DNA of 64,000 nt, from assembly GCA_037951105.1 (NCBI GenBank), contig JBAMJV010000888.1:1-64000 (forward strand), in the 5' to 3' direction. The notes beneath the pieces are model-generated. The model had not been told where the DNA came from, searched no databases, and worked only from the letters and a program-made list of their open reading frames with translations. Shown one piece after another: positions 9,516 through 22,445 of the stretch. How positions within the stretch are numbered: position 1 is the first letter of the stretch; each line of letters starts with the position of its first letter. The translations under genes and the position numbers were made by a program. This DNA comes from Echinarachnius parma (Eukaryota; Echinodermata; Echinoidea; Clypeasteroida; Echinarachniidae).

Positions 9516-12503
9516 TCGATGTTTGCGCGAGCCCGGTCATTGTGCGTGTCATCGAAGTAAAACAAGACTACATTAATAAGTATTAATAAATAGCCAATGA
9601 TATTTCCCTTATATCGATCAATGTGTGTAGCATGCACAATGTTAATCTAAATGGATAGGTATATCACATCAGGTTACATCTCCGATAATGGTAAACTGTA
9701 ATCGATGTTCTGAAAGATCAATGCAATGGCTATTATACTCATATCGATTACATACATTCAAGATCAATATTTATTGACACCAAATGCGCGCCATACGTTC
9801 CCCGCGCTACAATCTCCACTATCATCATTCTTTGCGCTGAGTGACGCCCCATACTTGGAACGTCGGTCGCGCCGCGCGTGCTGGGCAATGCTTGGGAGTC
9901 ACGTGCCAAAACTGATAGTGGGTGTGTTTACAAGGGCTAAGAAAATATACGCACTGCTCTTTCATAAAGTAACAATCTAAACCAAACGCATAATTATGTA
10001 TCATGATCGATTATGTTTTTACAAATTTCAATTCTTTATTTAAGAGAGTTTAAATTTTAATGAAGTTTAGGAATCTGTTTATTTGTTGATATTGAAGGAA
10101 CATGAAATATTTCATTATTTTTCTTAGCGCGATTCTCTCTAACAATGGTAACATCTTAAACCTGTGGCAAAAAATAACATCTAGTACATACTAGGCATAT
10201 ATGCATGAGTCACATGCAAAATGAGAATCTTTCACAATAAAACGTGTTTTTTGTTGTTGTTACCTATTTCAAGTACAAATTATGACCTTCTTTTATGCCC
10301 TTTTGACAAGTATGCCATTATAACTTGTTTAAAGTATAGGCAGAGTCACCCCAAATATCAATTCGATTGTGGGCGTATTAAAGAATACTTGGAAACCGCC
10401 CTAGAACCACGAGCACATATCACACCATAAATGCCTTTGAATCATATAACATTTTCAAAACTAAGATGACCGATTTGTTGTTTCTCTTCATAGCTGAATG
10501 TTTAAATTAACCCTTCCAGCCCAAATATCTCTGAGTGCGGGTTTTTACCAAATGTATATATAGTCCTCCCATCGGTTCATGGTTGAAATGCACTTAGTCA
10601 CATGTTTAGTCACACCCATCGCCGTAATGGTAATGTTTTCTCCTATTTGTAAAATCGAAATCTTAAAACCGTAAAACTCTAAACCTAAAACCGTCGATTC
10701 CAAGTATAATAATACTCATTCTAAATGTAGCCACCGATGAGAAAATGTTTCCTATTATTCGCTCAAGGACCCACCCTATATCGAAATAGTTTGTCCCCGT
10801 CGCTATTTTGAGACAAACGACTCCACTAACAAGAAATACTATAGCTACCTACCAACATAAATGCGATAGATTGAAACCGATTTCTCAAATAGACTATTTG
10901 TGCAAATTACATCGCGCATCACAATATCATAAGTTCGCGCTCTCCACCTACATGTGCACTTTCTATTTTTGGTTCCGATCGTATTTGTAAAGTCCGTACC
11001 GTAATACGAGGTATAAAAATATCACAAACCAATTCTATTCTGGGACGTAATAAAGATCTCAATCAGTATGAAATAAATGGAGAATAGTTTTTATCGAATT
11101 GACCCTTTTTTCATTTTATTAAGTGGGACGGAATAGCAGGAGGTGTTTGCTTGTTCAGAATATTTGTCAGCGATGAGTATAAACACATTTCAGCAAATGG
11201 TGAGGCAAAACAAGAACAACAACAACGATAGCTGCACAGCAACACGCATTGTGATTTGTACATTATTATAAGGAAGTTGTAACAATTATAGATTAACACT
11301 AAATTTATGCTGGATCATTGTTACGAAATATTGAGCAACGAAAAAGATGTATTCTTTACGTTAAAACTAGCATAAGCTCTTTTTGAATGTGTAGCATCAG
11401 TTTCTTTAAAATAATTAAAGCATTTTCTAGCTGTGATTAATTTTCTTGTTTAAACTCGGTGGGGCTACTCGGAGGTTTGCAAAGACTGGAATGGGGCTTT
11501 AATATCATTACAAAATAAAGCACCATAAGGATCATTATTGTCATCACTAAGGTGTCATAGGGAGTAATAAGGAAGCGGTATAAACGATCACGGGCCGAGA
11601 TCACCGGCCCCTTGATTTGATAGAGAACGTTATTACGTAATCCGATTCTAATAATGAATGGCGCGAAAGGATACAACGCATTTGGCGAATGAAAGATGCC
11701 TCTCTGTCGAGGATATTATGAATAGAAGGAGTTGCTCTGAGAGATTCCCATCAATATGTCATCCAAAACAATGCTCGAAATATTCTCGCCTGTCCCACTT
11801 TCTTTTTATATTTTAATTGAATTACCGTTTATTTCACAACGAATGCATCGACACAGAACGGGATTAATTATTAAACTACTTAGTCTAATCTATTCGTGCC
11901 TCATAATACATTTCTGCAATTAATGTTGCTACTGCACCGAGTTCCTTGTGGTTTGTGATTGATTGGTCGTTGATTAAGACGGCTTTTGAAAATTGCTAGC
12001 GTTTTTAAAAGAAGTATGCCGTAATATGTTATACTAAAGAATTATTATAGTTCTACACTCGTATCTGATATTGATCATTTCCTATCGGCATTTCATTTCG
12101 ACATGAAGATTACAGTCAAATAAGTTCAAGCTCTAAGTTTCGACAAGCGTACACATGAATATAATTTAATGTTAAAGACATTTTTCCAATACAGAATTAT
12201 ATTATGTTATTGCATATTAAATGCTTATTTAAGAAATAATATATTGATCAAATAGAAAATGGGTTTAACAAATGATGATATAATGTCTTCAATTTTATCG
12301 CAAGTGTTAGCAGATGTAAGCAGCCGCCTTCTTTTGGAACTTGTGATAAAAATGGAAGACATTGTACAGTTTGTTGTTTCGATCCACTTTCTTTGATGAA
12401 TGTGTTATTTTCTGAAATATGCACATCATGCGCAATATATAATTCTCCGCAGATTGTTTGATCCAATACGGTGACTGTGATATGAATGTATATTTCCTTT
12501 CAG
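9516..12503. other. AT-rich intron DNA, no gene seen
   Basis: No domain is recognised in the short open frames. A GC-richer patch lies at about 9780-9910, containing gtcgcgccgcgcgtgctggg, without a gene. No repeat was recognised by eye. Confidence 0.45.
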
Positions 12504-12856
12504 TTAAAGGGATCTAGTATCATTTCCAAATCCACAAAGCTTACTCAGAACTATATGAGTTCTCTCATACCTTGTTTTATTTGTATTACCAAGAGTAGAA
12601 TGGAATAGGGTTTGGTTTTCGAATTTCCATTTTGTTTAAAATGACGATTTATTGACGATTGAAGTGTTCGAATTTGTAATATTCCACTGGAAAGTTATAA
12701 CTGTGTAAAAAGGTCAGTGCAATGAGTCTGCGAATATTACTTTATTTAACGTGAATTTTTCACAGTCACATTACTTAAAAGATATATCCGATCACAAAAA
12801 TACAAATTGTATCGCTTTTTTTTGCACATGGCAACAAAGTTACTTGATCCCTTTAA
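12504..12856 (+). mobile_element. TTAA family A element, diverged full copy
   Basis: It starts TTAA-AGGGATCTAGTATCATT and ends AAAGTTACTTGATCCCT-TTAA. The internal words cataccttgttttatttg and agtgcaatgagt match the family. It is more diverged than the 3991 copy. Confidence 0.8.
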
Positions 12857-13236
12857 TTCGAGAACCGTGATTTGTTTTCAATATCGATCACCGAGGGATT
12901 CCCCGTGTTGTGTTGGTTGGTTTGTGGATAAATGGTGAACATTGAAAGGTCCTGCGAACTACAATCACAATGAAATCGTTCCATTTATTTTTTTGTAAAC
13001 CGATCCATGACCAACTCCCTATAGATATTCTGAAAATCAGTGAGTGGGCATCGACATGTAGGCCTACGATTCTGTACAATCTAAATTACAATTTGTTTGC
13101 ACGGTGTAATTTTTTAACCTATATAATCGGTCTTCTCCGGAATCGATTGAGAATGAAGCTTGATCTCTAGCTACTCCCATTGCGTAAATATAACATTACG
13201 TTTACTTATCTTTAGAGGGATTGGATGAATGGGGGA

Positions 13237-13254
13237 GGGGGGGGGGGGGGGGGG
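13237..13254 (+). repeat. poly-G tract (18 G)
   Basis: G run within AT-rich intron DNA; 12857-13236 and 13255-13689 hold no recognisable gene. Confidence 0.9.
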
Positions 13255-13689
13255 TAAGACCTCTCAACACCAAACTAAGATTGCTTTTGAAAAGGTAAAA
13301 ATTAAATATGGTATTGGATGGATAATTTCAGAAACAGGTTTTCACGTGTTTAACATTTACCCATGTGGGTACCGTGGGTACCATATCTATATAATTATAA
13401 ACGATGTTCAATAATCCGAATTGCGTTCTTATGGTCAATCACCTGCCAAATTTAAGACATTAAGAGTGAAACAAGATCCTAGGACAAGGGGCATGCGTGA
13501 TCTATGGGGAATACAGGTGTGTAGGAGCGTCTGTTCTGTAGCTAGCCATTAACCATTTACGTCTATAACGTACCATATTCATCATATTGTATTGTTGTGG
13601 GCCTGCACTGACTTGATGAGTTAACAAGAGCACGAAAGGAAGATTGAGCGTATAAAACTAACCGTTACTTATATATACGTATGTAACGT

Positions 13690-13999
13690 ATGCAATCAGA
13701 TTGAACCGTACTAGAATTGTTAACGAGCGAAGCAGCCATGATGGTAAAGGTTTGTAGAAACTGGCGTGAGCTAGCTGTTTTTATTTATACATTTATCATT
13801 GTCTATAGACATCTATTTGACCGTACTACAAGGGTTAAAAAGCGAAACAGCCATGATGGTAAAGGTTTGTAGAAACTGGCGTGAGCTTGCTGTTATATAT
13901 ATACATCTATCATTGTCTATAGACTGTAGTATTCTATTGGACCGCACTAGAATGGTTAAAGAGCGAGTGATGGTAAAGGTTTGTAGAAACAGGCGTGTC
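13690..13999 (+). repeat. Tandem repeat, about 118-bp unit, three copies
   Basis: Copies begin near 13700, 13817 and 13938 with gaaccgtactagaattg-like starts. Each carries atggtaaaggtttgtagaaa followed by (c/a)tggcgtg, and the first two end catttatcattgtctataga-like. The last copy is truncated. Confidence 0.85.
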
Positions 14000-15360
14000 T
14001 AATCTGGGCCGCTGTAATCGCAGGCAATCAATCAAGGAGGCTGGGTGAAGATATCAGCCGTCGACAGGAAGGAGCGTCTAGAGACGGGAGGAGAGGAGAG
14101 GACTCCATCAGAGAAGATGCCCTTCTCTTGTCTTGTCTTGCTGTCTTGTCTTTTTCAGCTGTGTTATGCTGGTCATTTAGCACCGCAAGGTTCGCTTTAT
14201 AAAGCTATTGACAGTATTGGGAAACGCCCCATACACAAACAAACATGAAATATACATTTTTGTTTGTACTGCGCGCATGGAACTTTCAACTGATATTTCC
14301 GCGTTTAACGGTACTATTACGGGTTTGGATTTTTACCACATACGCCCTTTGTGTTAACAATCTACTATACTAAAGTAGCCAATTACGTATGTCTGTCTGT
14401 CTGTCCATCTATGCATTTCGTAGTGCATTGAGGCACCAACATCAAACTTTGGGTAGTGATTGGTGATGACCCATAGAGGTTTGTGGTCTGGGTCAGGTCG
14501 GGGTCAGTTTGACCAGTGGTCAGTTATGAATCGGCCAATATTCCACGTTCATTTGCCATGCAGTCGCGTCGAGCGCTGATCATCGCACATGCTTGCGACG
14601 GAAGTACCGTGAAAAGTGTGTTGCTGAAATGACCTTTCATTATGTAGTCTTTGTTCAGCCTGGAATCGATACGTTGTAAATTACTTACGCACATTATCGT
14701 ATGCCTGTCAAATCGGAAATAACACGTGTGCCGCTGTGTGCGCCTGAATTAAGACTATCGTAATTTGCTTGCGAATTGTTGTTTTTCAAACTTTTAAATA
14801 ATATGGATTTAAAAATTGTAATGACTGATTTTCGAATAGAATTAAAACAAATCTGATGAAATATATGTATTTCTATCAAGAAACGGACGGTACATTCCAA
14901 AAGCGAAAGCGACCGTCGGGCGGGGAATTTGCATAGACTATATACAGAGTAGCGGAATATTGTAGGTCCGGCATCTGTGCATTGTCAACACACAATCTAC
15001 TACATTGTACACACATTCGTGTGATTGTACATGTCCGTATATGCATGACTGAATTTGATCGGTGATTTTTGTTCACATTTTCAACACGATATTCACAAAA
15101 TTGGCAAAACAGGGTATACGGCTACCAAAATAGGTTTCTCTCTGTCACTGGTTTAATTTTCTGAATACAGGCTAATTGTAAATGTTTGCTCGAAGTGCAT
15201 ACTTTGTTGTACTGAAGTATAAAAAATGTGTGCTTTTTGTAAATAACGTGTAAACAAGAAGAGCAAGGAATTAGGGTTATTGATCTACTTGACAACGATT
15301 TAATTAATACTGTTTATTGTTTGACATGTGATCGCTGGCATTATACCTAGGGTTTTTACA
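14000..15360. other. Intron DNA with a GGTCA-rich repeat fragment
   Basis: A segment at about 14376-14560 starts with (tctg)n and contains several GGTCA half-sites and a perfect GGTCA-gtt-TGACC palindrome at 14502-14514. It looks like part of a dispersed repeat. The remainder shows nothing recognisable. Confidence 0.4.
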
Positions 15361-16396
15361 AGGGGGGGGGGGGGGGGGGTAGGGGGGGTTATTGCGTCAA
15401 CCAAAATTTTCGACGGGCTGGGTGTTGGCCAAGTATTTCGAGGGGGGTGTCGGTCAAGTAACTCGAGGGGGTGTCGGTCAAGTATTTCGAGGGGGGTGTC
15501 GGTGAAGAATTTTCGAGGGTGGTGTCGGTCAAATATTTCGTGGGAGGGGGGGGGCGGTGAACAATTTTCGAAGGGGGGAGGGATGTTGGTGAAGAATCTC
15601 GATGGGGGGTGGGGGATTTTTCGAGGGGGGTGTCAGTGAAGATTTTTTCGAGAGGGGGTACCAGTGAAGATTCTTTCGGTGTCGCTGAAGAATTTGTGAG
15701 GGGAGTGGGTGTCCGTGAATATTTTTTGAGGGGGGGGGGGGGGTGGTTATTTCCTCAACCAACATTTTGGAGGGGTCAGGTGTCGGTCAAGTATTTCGAG
15801 TGGGGAGGGGGGGGGCTGTCGGTGAAGAATTTTCGAGGGAGAGTGTCGGTGAAGAATTTGTAAGGGGGGTGGGTGTCCTCACCCCCCCCCCCCCACCCGG
15901 GTACCCATATGCCTTTGAATATGAGATTGAATCACCACCGGGGGGGGGTGGGGGGGTGTCGGTGAAGAATCTTGAAAGGGGGGGTGTCTGTGAAGATTTT
16001 TCGAGGGGGGGGGGTTGTCGGTGAAGAATTTTCTAGGGGGGTGTCAGTAAAGATTTTATTGAGAGGGAGTAACAGTGAAGATTCTTTCGAAAGGGGGTGG
16101 TGGCGGTGTAGGAGAAGATTTTTCGAGGGGGGGGGGGGTTGTCGGTGAATATTTTTCGACGCGAGGGGGGTGTCGATGAAGATTTTCTCGAGAGGGGGGT
16201 ACTGGTGAAGATTCTTTCAAAAGGGGGCGGGGGTGTCGGTGAAGAATTTGTGAGGGGGGTTCATGGTGTCCGTGAATATGTTTTTGAGGGGGGGGGGAAC
16301 CCCAAAACAGCCCTTTTTCATCAAAGTGAAATTTGAACACCCCCCCCCCCCCCCCCCCCGTGTACGCATATGCCTGTGAATATGAGATTGTATTTT
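15361..16396 (+). repeat. G-rich minisatellite with a higher-order unit
   Basis: Units of about 30-45 bp read gtcggtgaagaattttcga followed by 5-12 G. Two higher-order copies are marked by a C tract followed by catatgcctttgaatatgag near 15907 and catatgcctgtgaatatgag near 16368, about 460 bp apart. A poly-G run (15362-15379) and a poly-C run (16340-16359) lie at the ends. Open frames here are repeat artefacts. Confidence 0.9.
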
Positions 16397-16613
16397 TAAT
16401 TATACACTTATTAAATCATATCATAACCATTCAAACAGAGATTCCATTAATTGACCAAATGTTTTTTACAGGATAGATACAAAAAATAACGAAATACAAA
16501 TATACAACATACAACATTATCTTACTCAAAGATCTGGTGATGACGGGTAATTTGCTAGTTAGTTTGACGAATATAGATGCTTTCGGTAACTTTTCCAATC
16601 CTGGTAATTGGCT

Positions 16614-17023
16614 TTTAAGGGATACAATAACATTATTAAAAACCGTTGAGCGCAACCCCAAATCCTCAAAATAAAATTTTAATTCTAGCGGTTCCCTTAT
16701 ACCTTGTTGTATTCGTATTAACAATACAATCACGGGACAGGTTTCGGTTTTTCAAATTTCCCTTTCGTTACAAAGATATGTACGATCGAAGTATTCAGAT
16801 AAGAAAAACTCCGGGTGAGTTTTTCTTCTGTGTACAAAGTGAGTGCAGTGAGTTATTGAATAACACTTTGCATTTTTGCTCATTACTTGGCCATGCAATG
16901 TCCATTTGACTTGAAATTTTCACACAATACCCTGATGTGGACATATGAGATAACAACAATATACATTGCATCAACCATTCATCACTTTTTGCACATGTCA
17001 ACAAAGTTACTAGATCCCTTTAA
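16614..17023 (+). mobile_element. TTAA family A element, full copy
   Basis: It runs from TTAAGGGATACAATAACATT to AAAGTTACTAGATCCCT-TTAA. The internal parts ttctagcggttccc, ccttgttgtattcgtatt and gcatttttgctcattactt are close to the 3991 copy. A short palindrome (aaaactccgggtgagtttt) has been inserted or expanded near 16805. Confidence 0.82.
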
Positions 17024-17999
17024 GTTTCGCTCAAGAACATCCCGACCCACTTAAGCGACAATTATGACGTTGGTCACGGACGAAGCACACGACTCGACAC
17101 TCCAACATATCCGTTACGAGGATGGGGTCTAAGTGAAGTTCAAGTTTACAAAAATAGAAACCTGCCGCTATTTGATTTCATTCTTTGAAGAGGTGAAACA
17201 AAGACTCTTTCGGCTGGGCTGTATTATTACAGACATAATACACGACTTATAGTTCTAAGATTAGCCGGGTGATCGAACAATTTAAAGGTGTACTTCAACT
17301 TTTCATACAATTCATATTAAACCGTCTCCTATACCTGTATACCCGATTCTGGACTGAGTATATTTTGGCTTTGTGCCTTTTATACAACATCAACAACAAA
17401 AATGAGATACACAACAATAAACTTATCGCAGGTCTCTCGTATTTCAGTCTAATGCGACCTTGAGAAATAATTATATTATCCTACATGTTAGTGTCTCCCA
17501 AGTTGCATGCACATGACGCACGTATGGCAAGCCGTTTTAACATTTAAGAGGGGTTGTGATTTTGGAGAAACTGATTCAGAGAAACTCTGATTGACAGGTC
17601 GGGTAAGACGATACGCATGAAATGCCTTTTTATAGTTACTCACTAATATTGACTTTTCATGTTCGAATGTCGCACACATAATCACGCAAACAACATTCAA
17701 ACACAAGAATTGGCGCCCCGCAAAGGATCGCTACAGGCCAATGGGATCAAATCCGTGCCAATTACGTAACTACGGTAACGACGTGCCCAAGATTGCTATC
17801 GATACGGTTGTTCTCGATGTACATTACAAAGTCATTATAATTGGGAATTTTGAATAGAAGTCCGAATTTTCTTTTCGTTTTATGCTGAAAGAATGATACT
17901 ACAAACATGTTTAATTGAAGAAAATTAGCGCACAAAATATTCGCAAAGCTGCTGGATAGCACATGGTTCTAGGTTCTAGGCATGGTCATAGGTTCGAAC
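17024..17999. other. Intron DNA, no gene seen
   Basis: AT-rich with no recognisable domain or repeat. Confidence 0.5.
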
Positions 18000-18600
18000 G
18001 TAATATTGTTAGTAATCGATCGCATGTGAGTATGGTAATCGATTCCAAGAAAACTCACGCAAAAAAGGTATCTAGTCATATCATACAAAGTAGCAATTTG
18101 TATAATTCATGTTTTACTGCGATGATCTTGTTTTCCACGGACCCTACTACTACTATGATGTCCTCGCTTGAACGAGAGAGGAAAGATGATTGACGATATT
18201 ACGCTTTAACAAATATACTAAAATCGATTGGCAATCGATTCCACTAGAAGTGTAGGTCGGCGGATCCTATACACTGTACTTACTTTTACAGTCATGAATT
18301 GATACGATATGTTTTTACAAGGATCTTTCTACGGGTTCCTCTTTGAAAACTGAGGAAGGAGACAATTCTTTATGATTCAGCGACTTAGGGATGGTTTCTT
18401 TGATAATTTTAAATACAATGTTGTCGATTGGTAATCGATTCCCCGGAAATTCATTCATGCACTCGTATGATAGTTAGGTTTTTTTCTTTCTTTCTAACAA
18501 CCTACTAGTACTGCGGAATTTTGTTTCCGTTCTTTTTCGGCAACTAAGGAAGGAGACGCTTGTATGATTCAGCGATGAGTAGGGATGGAAGGGGGGAATC
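18000..18600 (+). repeat. Degenerate tandem repeat, about 200-bp unit
   Basis: The word ggtaatcgattcc or ggcaatcgattcc recurs near 18034, 18231 and 18431, and aaggaggaga-type words followed by atgattcagcga recur near 18353 and 18549. The spacing of about 197-200 bp fits two to three diverged copies. Confidence 0.7.
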
Positions 18601-19978
18601 CGAGACATGAATACACAATTTTGGGCGTAAATTGGCAATCATCAATCGAATTATATATACGAGGTGAGTGAAAGAATGCGGTCGCGGGTTACCACGGAGA
18701 GAGAGAGAGGGGATAGAAACAGAAACAATTGGCTGCGATTTTATCATTTCATTTTTTCATCGTAATATTAAACCGCGGAAGTGACTTTAAGCTTGAACGT
18801 GGTTGCGTGCTCATGGAATCGAGGGGGTTAGTAAAGTGCAAAGTGTTGACGGTCAAAGACTGCGTCTTATCACTCTAAATAAAATACGTATACGGTCTAG
18901 CTATAGTCAGACTGTGTTCCCTGGACGCGACATTAATTTGGACGAAACATAGAAGGAAATATTGACGAAACGGCATGAGAAAAGAGGAACACTGGGCATG
19001 ATAAATGAGCTTTAACAGGAAAGAAATTAAGGAGTACTGACAAATAAGTGAATAAGAAAGGGATGAGAATCAATGGTAGTTATGTTTTAAAATACAGATT
19101 AAACATTTATTTTAGTTGATAAAAAGAACACATGTAATTCAAAACAGTTTGATATTGACTTATTCGAGTGTGATGCTGTTTGGATTAAAAATTTAATTCA
19201 AGTTCTTTTGATCTTTAGGCTATTTTATAATATTTTCAAAACTTTTTTTTTTTTTTTTTCAAATAAAATTTATTCAAGTTTCTCAAAGCAAGTTAACAAA
19301 AATATGTTCAAAACCTTGCATATTTTATTAAATATATAATGGTGTTGCTTGATATAATTACATGTACACTTTTAAGTTTATTATGCATATATTGTTTTAC
19401 TTTAAATACAACTTGAACTCAACAATAAAAGGTTAAATCTGGATTTGGAAAGTAGATTTTGAAATCAATAAACAGACAATAAATGTCACAGACGAGGCCG
19501 GGGCGGAAATAAAGACAGAATGTCAACAATTCGGATATATTACATCAGTGTTTCCTCTGACCTTTAAGCGTTATAATCTCTATTGTAAAGTAAAGTGTCT
19601 GATGGAATGAAGCTGTGATATAGACAGGGGCGTTGGCGGCGTTGGCGGCGTTGGCAGGGTCAGAAAAGAGTGAGAAAGAGACAGAGAAGAGGGGGGGACA
19701 CGACAATGCTTCTATAATGAGTGGGCAGGCCGTGCCAAATTACAAGTTTCGTTATGTACTTCTTCATACTTAATATTAATTTAAATATACAATATTCGTA
19801 ATTATTATTTGAGCGGTCCACAATTGTACAAGCACTGCTTTTTAGTGGACCCCCCTTGTTTCCAATATGTATATCTCTATTTTGTTTGTAAATTATTAAA
19901 TTCATTTGTAATGTTTTGTTGGAAGCAAGAATCAATTGAAATTGAAAAACTTATTTCCCTGACATATTCATGAACATA
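18601..19978. other. AT-rich intron DNA, no gene seen
   Basis: A poly-T run (about 19242-19259) and a short ggcgttggc triplication at 19632-19658 are the only visible features. Confidence 0.5.
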
Positions 19979-19989
19979 GTCAGATAGTG

Positions 19990-20345
19990 TAAGTACAACT
20001 GCAAGAGACAGAGAGAGCGAGGGGGATAAATTGATAGAGAGTGAGGAAGGGGGGGGGGGGGGGTTAGGCTCTTTATAAGAGGGTAGGGTGTACCTACATA
20101 AAAGAGGTGTTATTTGTTTGGTTGATATCATTTTATAGTATACGTATGACATATGTCTTTTTTACAATGAGACAGAGAGAAAGAGAAGGAGATAGAGAAT
20201 GGGAGGGGACAAGGCTATTCGTAAGAGGTGTAGACGCAGTACCTACAAATAATGTATACAAATTTGTTTTGTATTTATTGTTGTCATTATTTTCCCCCAC
20301 GAGAGTGTGTGTGTGAGTGGGGGGGGGGGGGGGGGGGGGGGCTAA
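19990..20345 (+). repeat. Diverged duplication, about 165-bp unit, with G tracts
   Basis: Two copies share gagacagagagag-type words, then a G-rich stretch, then ggctctttataagag / ggctattcgtaagag and gtacctacaaa. Poly-G runs are at 20049-20063 and 20319-20341 (23 G). Confidence 0.65.
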
Positions 20346-20519
20346 GCCAGCAAAAGGGTACAACAATGTCCGTATTAAGTGGTGCATAGTTAACCTCTGA
20401 CCTTGCCACCCCCCTTCCCTGTTCCCTTAGCTACGCCAAAGCATTAACGTGTCTGATAAAGATGTGATGATGATGTGCCAGGCAATTGTTAGGATTATTT
20501 CGTTGATGATCCCCGTTAA

Positions 20520-21210
20520 ATTGTATGTAGGAAGCAAGGACAACAGACGAAGATGACTTCACCGAAAAGAGCGGAAATTGACAACAACGCAATCAAAACA
20601 TACTCATTCACGAAAATACGACCCATACTATCACGGGAGTAGACAGTATTTGACATTGGCGGGGGTTGGGAGGGGGGGGGGGGGGAGGTTTTCTTTTGGG
20701 CGCAAATTTTGCCCGTCTCCTAAACAAAATACAAACAAAAAACGTTTTGAGGGAAAAGGCCTGTCCCCTGCAAACTGACATTGTCTTGTGCGTGTTTTTT
20801 GTTTAAATTTTACACAGGAAAATGGACAATGAATGAAGATAATAGTTATCATACGCCATTGAAAAAAGGGCGAAAAGCAAAGAAAAGCGGTAGCCTGGAC
20901 CAACTAATAGGTACATGTACCTTTGGTTTTATTTTAGCGTGTTAGGCAAAATAATATTTTAGCATCGATTCAAAACGACGATTAATACAAAGAATCGATG
21001 CTAAACTCGAATTTAGTGTTAGTGAAAGTGAGTGTTAGTGAGTGGGTAATGAAGGGACAAGAATCGTCACATGCCCCTCGGTAGCTACGCCATATAAGAC
21101 TTCATAAAAAGCGACGGAAATTGATAACGACACAATCAAAAAACTCATTCACAAAATAGGCCGTAGACAATACAACCTATAAGTACATAAGTACAGTACC
21201 ATAATTATAC
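20520..21210. repeat. Direct duplication about 545 bp apart, with a short hairpin
   Basis: The words gcggaaattgacaacaacgc at 20571 and acggaaattgataacgacac at 21114 begin related segments that both continue caatcaaaa..actcattcac. Between them, ttagcatcgattc at 20957 pairs with gaatcgatgctaa at 20991. A G run lies at 20672-20685. Confidence 0.6.
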
Positions 21211-21479
21211 TTCCTACATACGCTAGCTGTCTATCGATTGACATCTAACTTTTAAAAATCGATGGAACTTGATTATGGTTATAAATTATGTCTCAGACTG
21301 TATATAAACACACTAAGAGCAGTCATCGCAGTTGCCAGGAAGAGTTATCCGCATGTTAACTCTGCATCATGTCCCGTCAATCAATTTTTTTGTTTAATAA
21401 TAAGAACAATCAAGTAGTTTCTATTCCCGGAGAGCAATTATATGCAAGGTTCACAAAATGTTTTCGTCTGACTCCTCTT

Positions 21480-22445
21480 TTCGTTTCTGATTGGGCAGGA
21501 ATAGTGGATGAAATAGTAAGCTTACTTGGGTATAGTGAAGCCCTACAAAAACCTTTTCTTAGAATCGATTACCAAACGCACACGCCATCGATGACATGTA
21601 TGGGGAAAATGGGAAAATTGTATTTATTTCACCGTCGGATATTGTGTTGTCACATCACGTAATGAACCCTTCAATTACTCCTTGTCACTGAATCATACAA
21701 ACATTTAATTCCTCAATTGCCGAAGAAAAACACATAACGTACCTAGTAGAGTCGAAAAAGAAAGATAACATACCGACGCATTCACATGAATGACTTCCCG
21801 GGAAAACGATAACCATTTAATTTAAATTATTTAAGTACACTCGTTAATGCTTTATATTGTGTATGTTTGACTCCTCTTCATGCCAATCAAAGGGAAATCA
21901 CGTAGTAGGGTCAATCGAAACGTAATAATGTCATGCCAATACATGAATTACTTAGTAATTCCAATGTGGAGACCAACGTAAACTTTTCTCAGAATCGATC
22001 ACCAAACTCACACGCTATCAAATTATGTTAATCCCCACACACAACAAATCAGTTCTCCGAAATCCGATTCCAATATTCATTTTACTTATTGAAATTGTTC
22101 ATGTTTAGGAAGGGAAATGTAATTAAATCAACTATATATTACAGCTGTTCAGGTGTACTATTCACTAAATCATAATAACGAACACTAATTCCTTTCTTGG
22201 CGATGAAGGGGAACAAATTCATTTTAATATTTAAAATGAGCTAAGTACAATCTGTAAAGCTGAATGATGTTCCCGGGTTTCTCCCCTCTGGTAAAAATAT
22301 GGAAATATAACTACCGTGCCAATACATGAATGAAATAGTAAGCTTACTGGGTATAGTGAAGGCCTTACGTAAACCTTTTCTTAGAATCGATTACCAAACG
22401 CACACGCCATCGATCGATGACATGTATTATACAAACTTATTTCCT
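21480..22445 (+). repeat. Three-copy direct repeat, 365-465 bp spacing
   Basis: Copies near 21505, 21965 and 22325 share gaaatagtaagcttact, aaaccttttcttagaatcga and ttaccaaacgcacacgccat. The middle copy is more diverged. Two copies can be read as a DEIVSLLG-like peptide, but there is no longer open frame and no known domain, so I do not call a gene. Confidence 0.75.

Noticed and set aside
15328-16340. Several overlapping open frames in the G-rich minisatellite.
   Set aside because: Repeat-driven Gly/Arg/Ser or Pro/His frames on both strands; no gene signature.
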